DNA of 26,447 bases, taken from assembly GCA_033296885.1 (NCBI GenBank), contig MU864097.1, forward strand, positions 1-26,447, given 5' to 3'. Every line of letters begins with the position of its first letter. The first letter of the stretch is position 1. A model generated the notes under the pieces. That model searched no databases and was not told where the DNA came from. It was given only the letters and a program-made list of their open reading frames with translations. A program made the translations under genes and the position numbers. This DNA comes from Triangularia verruculosa. Taxonomy: Eukaryota; Ascomycota; Sordariomycetes; Sordariales; Podosporaceae. Positions 9,884 to 21,030 of the stretch are shown here, piece by piece.

Positions 9884-10659
9884 TTTTAAATTTATTAATT
9901 AAATTATTAACGTTATTAGGAAGGAAATTAAAGTTATTTAAAATGTTAATTATAAGGATTTCCCGTTTAATAAATTCTTTTTAAAAGTTTAAAAGATAAT
10001 CAAAATAACGGCGAGATTGTTAAAATTATAAGTAATTATTATAATAAAGTTAATTAATTTAAATTAATTAATATAAGCGGCGATCGATTGAATATAATTA
10101 AGTTATTTAGAAAATTGAAGTTTAAAGAAAATAATTAAATTGAAAGATAATTATTTCAAGTAAATTTAATAAACTTAAAAGATTTATTATTATAATAGTA
10201 AATTTATAATAAATTTATTATAAGTAAATTAAATGATTTAAAATAATAGTAAGTAACGTTACTAGGATTATAGTTAAAGGTTTAGTAATACGAAAATTAT
10301 ATAAAAAAACGCAATACCGCGTAATATATTTATTTTAGTAAACGCTATAAAATCCGGGTATTATAATCTAAATTACTATAAATCATTTACGTATAAATTA
10401 AGATTTAACTTGAAATAAGTTAAAAGAAGTTAAATTCGATAAGTAAAATTAAAGTCTTCGGGGGCTTTAAAACGAACTTACTTTTATTATATATAGGGTA
10501 TTAAAGGTATAGGGGTATTAGTAGGTTAACCTTATTAAATATAAAAGTAGATTATAGGATTTATAAAGTAAGCTTATAAATTATAATTAAATACTATATA
10601 TAGAAGGTGGGATAAATAGGGCTATATACGAGATACGTGGGGATTTATAAGTGAAAGAT
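9884..10659 (+). other. Decayed host element, segment 2 (unrecognised)
   Basis: This continues segment 1 after removal of C2. Plus-strand frames are long but broken by RIP-type stops, for example one from 9886 (RFFKFINQIINVIRK). At 10440-10645 base composition is less extreme, with more G (CTTCGGGGGC, GAAGGTGGGAT). A retrotransposon gag-like region is plausible, but no zinc knuckle or other motif is certain. Confidence 0.3.
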
Positions 10660-11145
10660 GTCCTATAGTGTAATAATATACGCTTAAGGATCTCTTAATT
10701 ACAACTTATAATTAAAAAGTAATAGGTTCGACTTCCGCGTAAAATAAGAAAGCTAACTTTTTATTAACTATAGAGGGTTAATAAGTAGTAAAGTAATAGC
10801 TTATTTATATTATAACCCTTTATAAATTTTAAATAACTTTAACCTTCCGGGTATTAGCCGCTCGGGGGTAATTATAATTACTTTAAATTATACTTCTTTT
10901 AAAAAGATCTATTCAAAGATCCTATAAGATATTAAAGCTTAAGTATTTTATAAGATTTAAGCCTTATAATATAGTAAATAACACTTATAACGGAAGGTAA
11001 GGTAGTAAATTTCGAGGAGTAAAGTATAAAATATAATACCTTTATAATTTATATAGTTACCCTCGTTAATTATATAACAGTATATAGCGTTATACTTAGG
11101 TATATAGTAATATATAAATATTATCGATAAATAGTTTTAAGTTAA
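10660..11145 (+). mobile_element. tRNA-derived SINE (family C), copy C3
   Basis: A 486-bp insertion flanked by the perfect 14-bp TSD TATAAGTGAAAGAT (10646-10659, 11146-11159). It has an A-box-like TAGTGTAATAATATAC and the best-kept B box, GGTTCGACTTCC at 10725-10736. Compared with C2 it lacks about 40 bp in the body, near 11027. Its host joins without a gap after removal of one TSD. Confidence 0.85.
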
Positions 11146-11159
11146 TATAAGTGAAAGAT

Positions 11160-12341
11160 AATAGCTATAACCTTCAGATTATAAAGGCCGTTATAATAGG
11201 GTTTAAATTTACCGTTTTTTACAATTTTATAATTATTTTTTAAGTAAAAGTAATAGTAGTTTCAAAGGGTATTAACGTTTTAATTATTATATTATATAAT
11301 TTACGAAGTACATTAATTATTTTATCGGGAAATTTATTTAAATTAAATATTTCGTTTATTTTTATATCTTTACCAATTCTTTTAATCTTTTATACTTCCT
11401 TTTTATAAATATATTATTTATCTTATAATTTTCGTTATCTTTTTTTTTTAAAATATTACTTTCTTTTACCTTTTTATCCTCATAAGTAAGTTAAACTTCT
11501 CTAAATATTATTTATAATATTTATATAATTTTATTATAATATTTTTAAAATTTTTAATATTATATTATATCGGGTTAAGATTTTAGCCCCTTTATTATAT
11601 TTAATATTAAAGCTTTTTATAATACTTTTTAAATATTAATATTTTATTTATCTTAATTTTCTTTACCGCCGATTTTATTAGGACCGGGATTTTTATTCAT
11701 GTAATTTAATAACCTATTATTAAGATATTTATAGAGTGAATTAGGATAATAAATATAAGATATTTTTTAATTGTCGGATAATTTTAATTAATATAAACAT
11801 TTAATTATTGTTTCAATTTTATAATATTATTATATTAACGGAAAGTTAAATTTATTATTAAATTTATTAATAAATTATATTTTTTAATAATAAATATATA
11901 GTCCTTTAGACCGAAGTTAAGTTTATAGTAATATCGACTTATTTATTTAATTTTTGTTAATATTTTAATAATATACTTCTTTATTAAATTTATATAAGCT
12001 TTAGAATATAAGAAGTATTTTTAAGTATTTTCTTAGTTTATTTTTTAATAAATAGTTATTTCTTTAATTAATTTAATGCCTTACTTTTGATTTTAATAAA
12101 TTAATATAAGAAATCCTATTATAACGTTGTAAAGTTGGAAACCGGTATCATTATATAGTATTAGATTTTGAACTATATTTATTATAAGTAAAATGATTAA
12201 TTAGTTGTTTTAATTATAGTTAATAAAATATATAATCTTTAATTGAAATATTAATTTATAATTACGCTTGACCGATGGTTTAGAAATAATTTAAAGTTAA
12301 AAGTTTTTTTTCATATTAATAATTTTAGATATTTTATTCAT
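11160..12341. other. Decayed host element, segment 3 (unrecognised)
   Basis: About 1.2 kb without an intact gene. The plus strand near 11250-11500 has a broken, serine/threonine-rich reading (e.g. PYNLRST with changes), and the minus strand near 11650-12100 also has long readings broken by RIP-type stops. Neither can be assigned. D3 begins at 12342. Confidence 0.3.
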
Positions 12342-13236
12342 CATAGTACCGGTAAAAACTAGGTCCGAGGCACCAGAAAGCTTTATTAAACTGCAGTATA
12401 GTATACCCCACTACACTATATAGTATAAAGTACTTAAAAGTTACTATAAAATTCGAACTTACGATATACTTACGAATACTTTAATATAAATACTATAAAA
12501 AAGTAACGAAAAACTATTAAATGTTATATAAATTATATTTAAATTATAATAAAAGACTTTTATATATAAAAGTAATCCTTATAATACTTTTTTTTAATTT
12601 ATTAATTATAAAACTAATAACTTTTATCTTAATTATTATTAAAATACCGATAAAAGCCTTTAAAAATATTAAAAGAATATATTACTTAGTATTCCTATTT
12701 CGCTATATTTAATATAATATATTATAAAATTAATCCTTCCTTTTAAATACTTTAATAATATTGAGGTAATAACTATTATATAGAAGATTATAATGAGTTT
12801 TTTTAAATAAATTATTCGATTTTATTTAAATAAGCCTTCCATTTATATTTTATATTCTATAAAAGTCGAATTATAGTAAACGTATTAATTAGATAGTAAA
12901 AGATATTTAATAATTAAAATAATATAAAGTAAAAATAAAGGAATTTATAAAGTTGTTTATAAAATTAAAGTATAAATTATATTATAATTAAATAATAAAT
13001 TAATAGATATATATAATCGGAAAGACGTAATAATAAAAGAGGATATCGGAGGATATTAAAGGATATTAGAGAATATCGGAGGATATCGGAGAAATAAAGT
13101 TGGTTGTATTATTATAATATTATAGGGCCTATATTATTAGTTAAATATAAACTTATAAAATAGCTAAAATCAACTACTTTACTTACTCGACCTTTACATC
13201 CCCTTTACTCGTAAAGACCTAAGTCTTTATAAGTAG
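12342..13236 (+). mobile_element. Family D copy D3, complete
   Basis: An 895-bp copy from CATAGTACCGGTAAAAACTA to TTTATAAGTAG. It keeps the left-end block (ACCAGAAAGCTTTATTAAAC, then AGTATAGTATACCCC), a 10-bp array of five units at 13042-13091, and the right tail, which is more mutated than in D1 and D5. A 63-codon open frame at 12521-12712 lies in it. It is low-complexity (Ile, Leu, Lys) and is broken in D2 and D5, so it is not called as a gene. No clear TSD. Confidence 0.8.
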
Positions 13237-13298
13237 ATAGTAATATATAATTACGTCTTTAATTATAATATTTATAATATAAAGGATAAATTATATTT

Positions 13299-14222
13299 TT
13301 TTTTATGTTTATTAGTTTATATAGAAAGTAATAAGTATTGGATAGATATAATATCTTACGATTATTATAAAAGTAGTAATATTTTTATAGCTATTAGTAT
13401 TATACTACGTTAACTATTCTTAATAGATAACTTTCGCCAAATACTATATATACTATATCTACTCGACGATTTTCTCTTTTTAATAATAAATTTCTTTATA
13501 TATTTTATCGCTATTAATATACTTATCTATATTTAATATAAGATCTATATATTTTTAATTAAAGTAATAAAATATTTTAAATAAACTTTAATTTAATTTA
13601 TCGAGATTTATTTAAACGATTTACTAAACTTAAGATCTCCTTTATAATTATTAATTTAGTATTTTAAAGATAAATAATATTTTAAAGTTAGTAAATATTA
13701 ACTTCTTTTTACTTTTCGAATAATAAAAAGTAATATAAAGATATTGTTTAACTGTAATTGATTAATTAATTATATATATTAATTATAGTTATCGTAAATA
13801 TTGATTAAAGTAATTTATTTTAATAAAGTTCTAATAGGTTAAATATTTTAATTAAAATATAAAATAGTAAAAGAAAGTTAAAGGTAAAAGAATAGTAAAG
13901 ACGGTTTTTTTATTTTTATTAATATAGAAATTATAATATTATAAAGTAATTTACCGGTTAGTAAGGAAATTATTAATACGGTAATAAATAATATAACAAA
14001 GAAAGTATTTAAAAAGTTTAAACTATATTATTATAATAAATATATTATTAAGCTCGATAATTAAAAGCTATATATATATAATAAGTATATAATAGGCATA
14101 TAATAATACGTAATATTATATAATATAACTTTAACCGATAATACCGGGCTATAAAGAAAACCAACGCTAGGTATAGCGTTATTATAGAACATTATTTTTT
14201 TAAAAACTTCGTTTCTTTTATA
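13299..14222 (+). mobile_element. Family E copy E7, complete
   Basis: Full-length plus-strand E from TTTTATGTTTATTAG to CGTTTCTTTTATAATAT. The 3' hairpin region is slightly changed (AACGCTAGGTATAGCGTT), but the stem still pairs. It is followed directly by an inverted E 5' end (14223-14450), probably the remains of an older E into which E7 inserted, as with E2 in E1. The other half of that older copy is not found on the left. Confidence 0.8.
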
Positions 14223-14450
14223 ATATATTTACTATAACGATATATAAAGAGAGGTTTATTATTAGAAGGAGAAAGTCGTTTAATAAATATAGTATAAATA
14301 GTATTTAACGAAAGTTATTGCTAAAGGTATTAATTCAGAATAAATAATTTAATATAATATTAATAACTATAAAAAGACTATTTTTATAATAATCGTAAGA
14401 TATTATATTTATACGATATTTACTACTTTCTATATAAACTAATAAACTAA
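14223..14450 (-). mobile_element. Inverted 5' end of a family E copy
   Basis: About 225 bp, reverse complement of the E 5' zone, ending AAACTAATAAACTAAAAATG. It gives E7 the false look of a transposon with long terminal inverted repeats. Confidence 0.75.
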
Positions 14451-15087
14451 AAATGTAATCGATTATAACGAAGGTATTATTATATTTCCTTTATTTTATA
14501 ATATACTTTTCAAATCTATTATAGTATATTATTACATCTTTTCGGATAATAAAATAAAGTAAAGTAAATTCCAAGATCTATTTTTTAATGCTTTTATAAA
14601 ACGATATTTATAATTAACAATAAATTGATTTATATTCTGAAATAAACTAGGTTATTAATATCATTAATTTATTATTTTCCGTATTTTATTCTGTCTTAAG
14701 TATATAGTAAGGAACCGGCTATAAACTTCTTTAATTATAAAGGTTTTTAAACTTTTAATTTTAAAGATAATTAAACGTTTATTATATATTAATAATTAAT
14801 TTTAAAAAGTAAATAAAAATATATCGTTATTATTACCCTCTTTAACTTTCGTTTATTATAGGGAAAGGTTTTTATCGGTTTTATTAGCTTTACATAAATA
14901 ATTGAGGAGAGTTATTTTAAAATTATTTAATATTAAAACGGTTTTATTCGGAATTATAAGGTTTAAGTTACTATTATCGATTAAACTAAATAAATAAATA
15001 GTAACTATTTCGGCGATATTAATATTATAAAATATATATATTAATGATATAGCGTTTTTCTACTTATATTAAATCTATACGTTTTTA
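14451..15087. other. Decayed, unrecognised sequence
   Basis: No intact gene. On the minus strand a reading with a few RIP-type stops can be followed over about 14500-14900 (e.g. KTFIIKEVYSRFLTIYL near 14740). It suggests an old transposon protein that I cannot identify. Confidence 0.3.
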
Positions 15088-16085
15088 AGTTTTAGGTTCG
15101 TTAATTTATATAGAAAGTAATAAGTATCGTATAGATATAATATTTTACGATTATTATAAAAGTAGTTTCTTTATAGTTATTAGTACTATACTAGGCTAGT
15201 TATTTTTAATAGATATCTTTAATAATAACTTTCGCGAAAAACTATATATACTATATTTATTTAATAACTTTCTCCCTTTAATAATAAGCCTTTTTTTATA
15301 CTTTATTATTATTAATATATTTATTTATATTTAATTTAGATTTTATATATTTTTAACAAAAATAGTAAAGTATTTTAATTTAATTTTAATTTAATTTATC
15401 GAGGTTTATTTAAGTAATTTATTAAATTCAGAATCTCCTTTATAATCGTTAGTTTAATATTTTAAAAATAGGTAGTATTTTAAAGTCAGCGAATATTATC
15501 TTCTTTTTATATGTCATAAAAGAAACGAAGTTCTAAAAGAAAAAGAAAAAAGTTCTTTAACAACGCCATACCCGGCGTATCTTCTTTTTATTTTTCGAGT
15601 AGTAAAGAGTAATATAAATATATTATTTAAATATAATTAAATAGTTAATTATATATATTAATTATATTTATCGAAAATATTAATTAAGGTAATTTACTTT
15701 AATAAAGTTCTTAATATAAGTTAAATATTTTAATTAAAATATAGGATAATAAAAGAGAATTAAAGGTAGAAAAGTAATAAAGACGATTTTTTTATTTTTA
15801 TTAATACGGGAGTTATAGCGTTATAAAGTAATTTACCGGTTAGTAAAGGAGTTACCGGTACGATAATAAGTAAAGTAATAAAAAAGGGATTTAAAAAGTT
15901 TAAATTATATTATTATATTATATATATTATTAAATTCGATAATTAAAAGTTATATATATATAATAGATATATAATAAATATATAATATAACTTTGATTAA
16001 TATTACTAGGTTATAAAGAAAACTAACGTCGGGTATAGCATTATTAAAGAACTTTTTCTTTTTTTAAAACTTCGTTTCTTTTATG
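15088..16085 (+). mobile_element. Family E copy E8, complete, carrying insertion M1
   Basis: Plus-strand E from TTTTAGGTTCGTTAATTTAT to CGTTTCTTTTATGAC. It is interrupted at 15511-15577 by a short inverted E tail with its own TSD. Apart from that insertion it follows the family consensus to the end. Its own TSD is not evident. Confidence 0.8.
15511..15577 (-). mobile_element. M1: 67-bp 5'-truncated E tail inserted in E8
   Basis: This is a minus-strand copy of only the last part of E, from CGCCGGGTATGGCGTTG to the 3' end. It is flanked by the perfect 14-bp TSD TATCTTCTTTTTAT (15497-15510, 15578-15591). Uninterrupted copies, e.g. 13695-13725, give the empty site. Severe 5' truncation with an intact 3' end and a long TSD is the classic sign of target-primed reverse transcription. 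It still has GTATGGCGTTG, where older copies read GTATAGCGTTA, so it is less mutated. Confidence 0.9.
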
Positions 16086-16435
16086 ACACATATATATTAT
16101 ATTTACTTAACAACTTTCTCCCTTTAATAATAAACCTCTTTCTATATATTATTATAGTAAATATATTTACCTATATTTAATTTAAAATCTATATATTCTT
16201 AATTAAAACCGTAAAGTATTGAAAATTTAATTTAATTTAATCTCTCGAAGTTTATTTATACAATCTTTTAAATTCGGGATCTCTTTTTTAATTATTAACT
16301 TAGTAGTTTAAAGATAAATAATATCTTAAAGTTAACGAATATTAACTTCTTTTTATTTTTAAAGTAATAAGAAGCGAGGTATATATATTACTTTTTTACT
16401 ATAGTAAATAAATTAATTAACTATATATATGTTAT
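16086..16435 (+). mobile_element. Family E fragment E9
   Basis: Plus-strand E sequence from the inner 5' zone (ATATATTATATTTACTTAAC) to the body (ACTATATATATGTTATATAT), truncated at both ends and squeezed between E8 and E10. Confidence 0.7.
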
Positions 16436-17482
16436 ATATTATAAAAGAAATAAAGTTTTTTAGGAAAAGGTTCTTTAATAATATTATACCTAACGTTAAT
16501 TTTCTTAATAACCTAATATCGTTAGTCAAGGTTATATTATATAATATTATATAATATTACGTACCTATTATATACCTATTATATATATATAGTTTTTAAT
16601 CGTTAAGCTTAATAATATATATAATGTAATAATATAGCTTAAACCTTTTAAATACCTCCCTTATTATTTCACTTATTACTATACTAATAACTTCCTTACT
16701 AACTAATAAATTACTTTATAATACTATAACCTTTATATTAATAAAAATAAAAGGACCGTCTTTATTAAATATATTACTTTTTTACCTTTAATTCTCTCTT
16801 ATTATTTTATACTTTAATTAAAACATTTAACCTATACTAAGAACTTTACGAAAGTAAATTACCTTAATTAATATTTTTAATAAATATAATTAACGTATAT
16901 AGTTAATTAATTAATTATAATTAAGTGATATATTTATATTACTTTTTATTATTGAAAAAATTAAAAGAAATTAATATTCGCCGATTTTAAAATACTATTT
17001 ATTTTTAAATTACTTAATAAATAAAAGAAAATAAAATCCTAACCTTAATAAATTACTCGAATAAATATCGATAAGTTAAATTAAGGTTAATTTTAAATAC
17101 TTTATTACTTCGGTTAAAAATATATAGATTTTATATTATTTATAAGTTAATATATTTAAGATAATAAGAACGATATAAATTATATATAGAAAAAGGCTTA
17201 TTATTAAAGAGAGAAAGTTATCGAGTAGATATAGCGTATATAGTATTTAGCGGAAATTATCGTTGGAGATATTTATTAAGAATAGCTAACTTAATATAAT
17301 ACTAATAGTTATAAAGAGATTACTTTTATAATAATCGTAAGATATTATATCTATACGATACTTATTACTTTCTATATCCAACGCCGGGTATGGCGTTGTA
17401 AAAGAACTTTTTTCTTTTTTGAGAAATTATTTTCTTCTAGGACACACACATTACTTTCTATATAAACTAACGAATCTAAAAG
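16436..17482 (-). mobile_element. Family E copy E10, complete, carrying insertion M2
   Basis: Minus-strand E. Its 3' end is at about 16440 (reverse of TTATTTCTTTTATAA) and its 5' end near 17480 (AACGAATCTAAAAG). Insertion M2 lies 33 bp inside the 5' end. With M2 and one TSD removed the copy is about 960 bp. Confidence 0.8.
17378..17449 (+). mobile_element. M2: 72-bp 5'-truncated E tail inserted in E10
   Basis: Starts CCAACGCCGGGTATGGCGTT, ends CTTCTAGGACACACAC, and is flanked by the perfect 14-bp TSD ATTACTTTCTATAT (17364-17377, 17450-17463). It begins within 4 bp of the point where M1 begins. It has an AC-repeat tail and belongs to the 3'-end subtype GAAATTATTTTCTTCTAG, also seen at 1497 and 18342. 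It is nearly free of RIP changes. Confidence 0.9.
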
Positions 17483-17736
17483 GGAAAAAGGTATATATCG
17501 GTTATAGGGTATTATAATATTATATATTTATAATGTTAGTAGAATATGGGCTTATAAAGTAACGATAATAAAGATTTCATTAATAATTATATATAAATGT
17601 CGGTTATATCGTTATAATTATATATACTTATATTATCCGTTAAATACGGGCCTATAAAGTAATTAAAACCAGCTACTTTACCTACATAACCTCTATATCC
17701 CCCCTACTCGCAAGAACCTAAGTCCCTACGAGTTTT
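17483..17736 (+). mobile_element. Family D copy D4, right end only
   Basis: The last ~165 bp (17572-17736) follow the D right end: TCGGTTATATCGTTATAATT, then GGGCCTATAAAGTAATTAAAAC, then the C-rich hairpin tail to CCTACGAG. The ~90 bp before it repeat part of the same motif (TCGGTTATAGGGTATTATAA), like a partial duplication. The left two-thirds and the 10-bp array are missing. It abuts the 5' end of E10. Confidence 0.65.
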
Positions 17737-18342
17737 ATTAAATTTAGGATTTTTTTTTTCGTTTATTAAGTAATTTAAAGATAAGTAGTATTTTAAAGTC
17801 GGCGAATATTAGCTTTTTACTTAAATAGTAAATAGTTAAATAAATATATCGTTTAATTATAATTATTAATAAATTAATTAATTATATATATTTAATATAT
17901 TAATTGTATTTATCGAAAGTATTAATTAAAGTAATTTATTTTAATAAACTTTGTAATATAGGTTAAGTATTTTAATTAAAGTATAAAATAGAGAGAGAGA
18001 ATTAAAGATAAAAGAGTAGTATATTTAACGAAAACGGTTTTTTTATCTTTATTAATACGGGAGTTATAGTATTATAGAGTAATTTACCGGTTAATAAAGA
18101 AGTTATTAATATAGTAATAAGTAATATAATAAAGGAGGTATTTAAAAGGTTTAAATTATATTATTATATTATATATATTATTAAGTTCGATAATTAAAGG
18201 CTATACGTATATAATAAATACGTAATATTATATAATATAACTTTAATCGACGATACCGGAGCTGTAAAGAAAACCAACGCCGGGTATAGCGTTATAAAAG
18301 AACTTTTTTTTTAAGAAATTATTTTCTTCTAGAATATATTAA
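17737..18342 (+). mobile_element. Family E copy E11, 5'-truncated
   Basis: Plus-strand E lacking the first ~370 bp. It starts in the body (ATTAAATTTAGGATTTT) and ends with the hairpin (AACGCCGGGTATAGCGTT near 18277) and the 3' end subtype GAAATTATTTTCTTCTAG. A short flanking match (TATTAAA) may be the rest of a TSD. Confidence 0.75.
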
Positions 18343-18541
18343 AGCCGATTTATATATACCCTAAACTACCGTTAACGTTTAAATTAATATTTTTTCGATA
18401 TTATTAAAGTTACAGACTTACGTTAATAATTCTATAATTATAATAATAATATAATATATTTTTAATTTATTATCGCCGACCTTATTATTATTCATTAAAA
18501 TATAACCCTTAATATTAAAAACTTTATCTTCTCGTCTAGTA

Positions 18542-19330
18542 AAATTAATAAAAGTATTAAGATCGACCCTCTTTCCTTATACTATATAAAGCCCTTTAAA
18601 AATAATATTAAATTCTATATATAATACCGTTAAATAAAAAAGTAAAATAAAAGTTAATACCGATTATTTTATTAACGATTATACTAAATATATTTATATT
18701 TAAAATCGATTAATTAAAAATACCGTTAATATATTCGAACTTTACTTTTATAAAGATTACCCCGACGGTTTTATAACATATAAAGATCTAATATAATATT
18801 TATATAATAAAGATAATAATTTAAATAAATCCGAAAATATTAAAAAGAAGTTTTTTAAATTCTTTTATAAATTTAATAATAATTTTATTAAATTTAAAAA
18901 CGATTTAATATATTTTATAAGTAAAATCTATATATTTAAAACCGAATAAAAATATAAGTTCTAAAATAAACTTTTTATTTTATTTTAAATTAACGGTATC
19001 GATAAAGGTTAAAGTTATTATAATAATTATCGTAATAATAATTTTAAATCTATAATTATTATATTAGTTTTTACTTTTTTTATAATACATTTTAAATATC
19101 CTTTTAATTTTAATTTAAGTAAATCTATAAATTTATTATAAAAGGTTACTATTTTATTTATTATAGAAAAAGCTATATTATAAATAATTATCTTTATAAA
19201 AAAGAGAAAGAAAAAGAAAAGGAGGTTTATTTTTAAACCATTATCGACCGTTTCGAATATAAAAGTATTCATAAAGACCGATTAAATACTTATTTTAATA
19301 ATAATATATCGTTAAAAGATAATTAACTTT
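18542..19330 (+). pseudogene. RIP-degraded LTR-retrotransposon gag
   Basis: From 18542 one plus-strand frame can be followed for hundreds of bases if RIP-type TAA/TAG stops are passed. It reads like the capsid part of fungal gag proteins: TDYFINDYTKYIYIQNRL (18659 on), YPDGFITYKDL (18758 on), NKSENIKKKFF, then FNNNFIKFKNDLIYFISK. That is the common order of a small helix, the F.tYkDLi.yL segment and the F..F..dF.r segment. Gag would package element RNA in virus-like particles. Protease, RT and integrase are not seen here. The 81-codon minus-strand frame at 19027-19272 is antisense and is not called. Confidence 0.55.
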
Positions 19331-19950
19331 AAATAAAATAATCCCCCCTTTAAAGGAAGTATCTTAAGGTTTAATATAATAAATAATAATTATAATTATA
19401 AAATAAAAAGGATTTTTAACTTTTAAATATATTTATAAATATAAAATTTACATAATTATTAAAAAATAAAGAATTTATTATAAAAAAACGACTTTAAATT
19501 CGTTTTTATTTATAGTTATTACGGTAAAAGATAGTAAATTATCGACGTTATTATTAAAAGAGTTTTATGTATTATTAATTGATACTTTTTTATAAATTAA
19601 ATATTAATTATTAATATACTTTGCGATATTATTTTTAATAAATATTAATTAATCCGTTATAATATTTAAATTTATATAAAGTTTAACTCCCTAATATTCC
19701 CCGAAGGAACCCCGTTTAGTTTAAGAGGGGAGGGAATTTCAAAAGTATAATTAAAAAACAATTTAAAAGCTTTTTAAAAGAAAATATAATAATTAAAAGT
19801 ATTAAAAAAATATATAAAAATATAAGTAAAAGCCTAAATCGTTTATAAATTAAAATGTTATATATTAATAAATTTACTTATTTTTCTACTTAAAATACTT
19901 AATATATTAAAAGTTAAAAATAAATTAATAATAAAAATATATAGAAAGTT
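19331..19950 (+). other. Decayed sequence downstream of gag, with a purine tract
   Basis: No gene is recognised. At 19723-19736 lies AAGAGGGGAGGGAA, a run of 14 purines in an AT-rich context, next to CCCCGAAGGAACCCCG. It resembles the polypurine tract that primes plus-strand synthesis just before a 3' LTR, and the tract of the copia element at 23239-23248. If so, gag belongs to a deleted, non-autonomous element. An LTR was not identified. Confidence 0.35.
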
Positions 19951-19952
19951 AT

Positions 19953-20057
19953 AGATCCAAAAAGAAACGAAGTTCTAAAAAAAGAAAAAGGTTCTTCTAT
20001 AATACTATACCCGGCGTTAGTTTTCTTTATAACCTAATATCGTTAATTAAAGTTATA
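19953..20057 (-). mobile_element. 5'-truncated family E tail (E12)
   Basis: A minus-strand E 3' end of about 100 bp, including the hairpin module and the CTATAACCTAATATCG zone. AAAGTTATA occurs before (19944-19952) and at its right end (20049-20057). That could be a TSD, but the right copy is also normal E sequence. E13 begins directly after it. Confidence 0.65.
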
Positions 20058-21030
20058 ATATTTTAGGTTCGTTAATTTATATAGAAAGTAATAAGTATCG
20101 TATAGATATAATATCTTATAATTATTATAAAAGTAGTAGTTTCTTTATAGTTATTAGTATTATACTAAGCTAACTATTCTTAATAAATATCTTTAGCGAT
20201 AATTTCCGTTTAATATTATATACGTTATATTTACTTAACGATTTTCTTTCTTTAATAATAAACCTCTTTCTATATATAATTTATATTATTATTATTATCC
20301 CGGATATATTAACTTATAAGTAATATAAAATCTATATATTTTTAATTAAAATAGTAAAATATTTAAAATTAACTTTAATTTAATTTATTAATCTTTATTT
20401 AAGTAATTTATTAAAGTTAGGATTTTATTTTCTTTTGTTTATTAAGTAATTTAAAGATAAGTAGTACTTTAAAGTTAAGAAATGTTTATTTTTTATCTAA
20501 ATAGTAAAGAGCTAAATAAATATATTACTTAAATAAAATTATTAATAAATTAATTAACTATATATATTTAATATATTAATTATATTTATCGAAAGTATTA
20601 ACTAAAATAACTTACCTTAGTAAAGTTCTATAAATTAAATATTTTAATTAAAGTATAAAATAATAAGAGAAAATTAAAGGTAAAAGAGTAATATACTTGA
20701 TAAAAACGGTCCCTTTATCTCTATTAATATAGGGGTCATAATATTATAAAGTAACTTATTAATCGGCGAGGGAATTATCGGCGTAGTAATAAATAATATA
20801 ATAAAGAAAGCGTTTAAAAGGTTTAAACTATATTATTATATTATATATATTATTAAACTCGATAATTAAAAGTCGTATATATATAATAAATATATAATAG
20901 ATATGTAATATTATATAATATTATGCAATATAACTTTAACCGACGATACCGGGTTATAAAGAAAACTAACGCCGGGTTTAGCGTTATAAAAGAACCTTTT
21001 TTAAAAAAAACTTCGTTTCTTTTAGGGCCT
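20058..21030 (+). mobile_element. Family E copy E13, complete
   Basis: Full-length plus-strand E from TTTTAGGTTCGTTAATTTAT to CGTTTCTTTTAGGGCC, about 970 bp with all zones in order. It is a good reference copy because it has no nested insertion. The hairpin loop reads GGGTTT instead of GGGTAT. Confidence 0.85.

Noticed and set aside
12521..12712. 63-codon open frame on the plus strand
   Set aside because: It lies inside D3, is almost wholly I/L/K/F/Y/N as expected from AT-rich sequence, and the matching stretches of D2 and D5 are broken by stops.
13299..14450. Second inverted-repeat transposon
   Set aside because: Same layout as E2 in E1: a complete E followed by an inverted E 5' end. No TSD at the outer ends was found, and the complete unit ends at the usual E 3' end.
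15511..15577. M1/M2 as introner-type introns
   Set aside because: The size and TSDs would fit, but the hosts are dead transposons, and no consistent 5' splice site or branch point lies at the insertion edges.
19027..19272. 81-codon open frame on the minus strand
   Set aside because: It is antisense to the gag-like reading on the plus strand and has low-complexity composition; the plus strand carries the recognisable family pattern.
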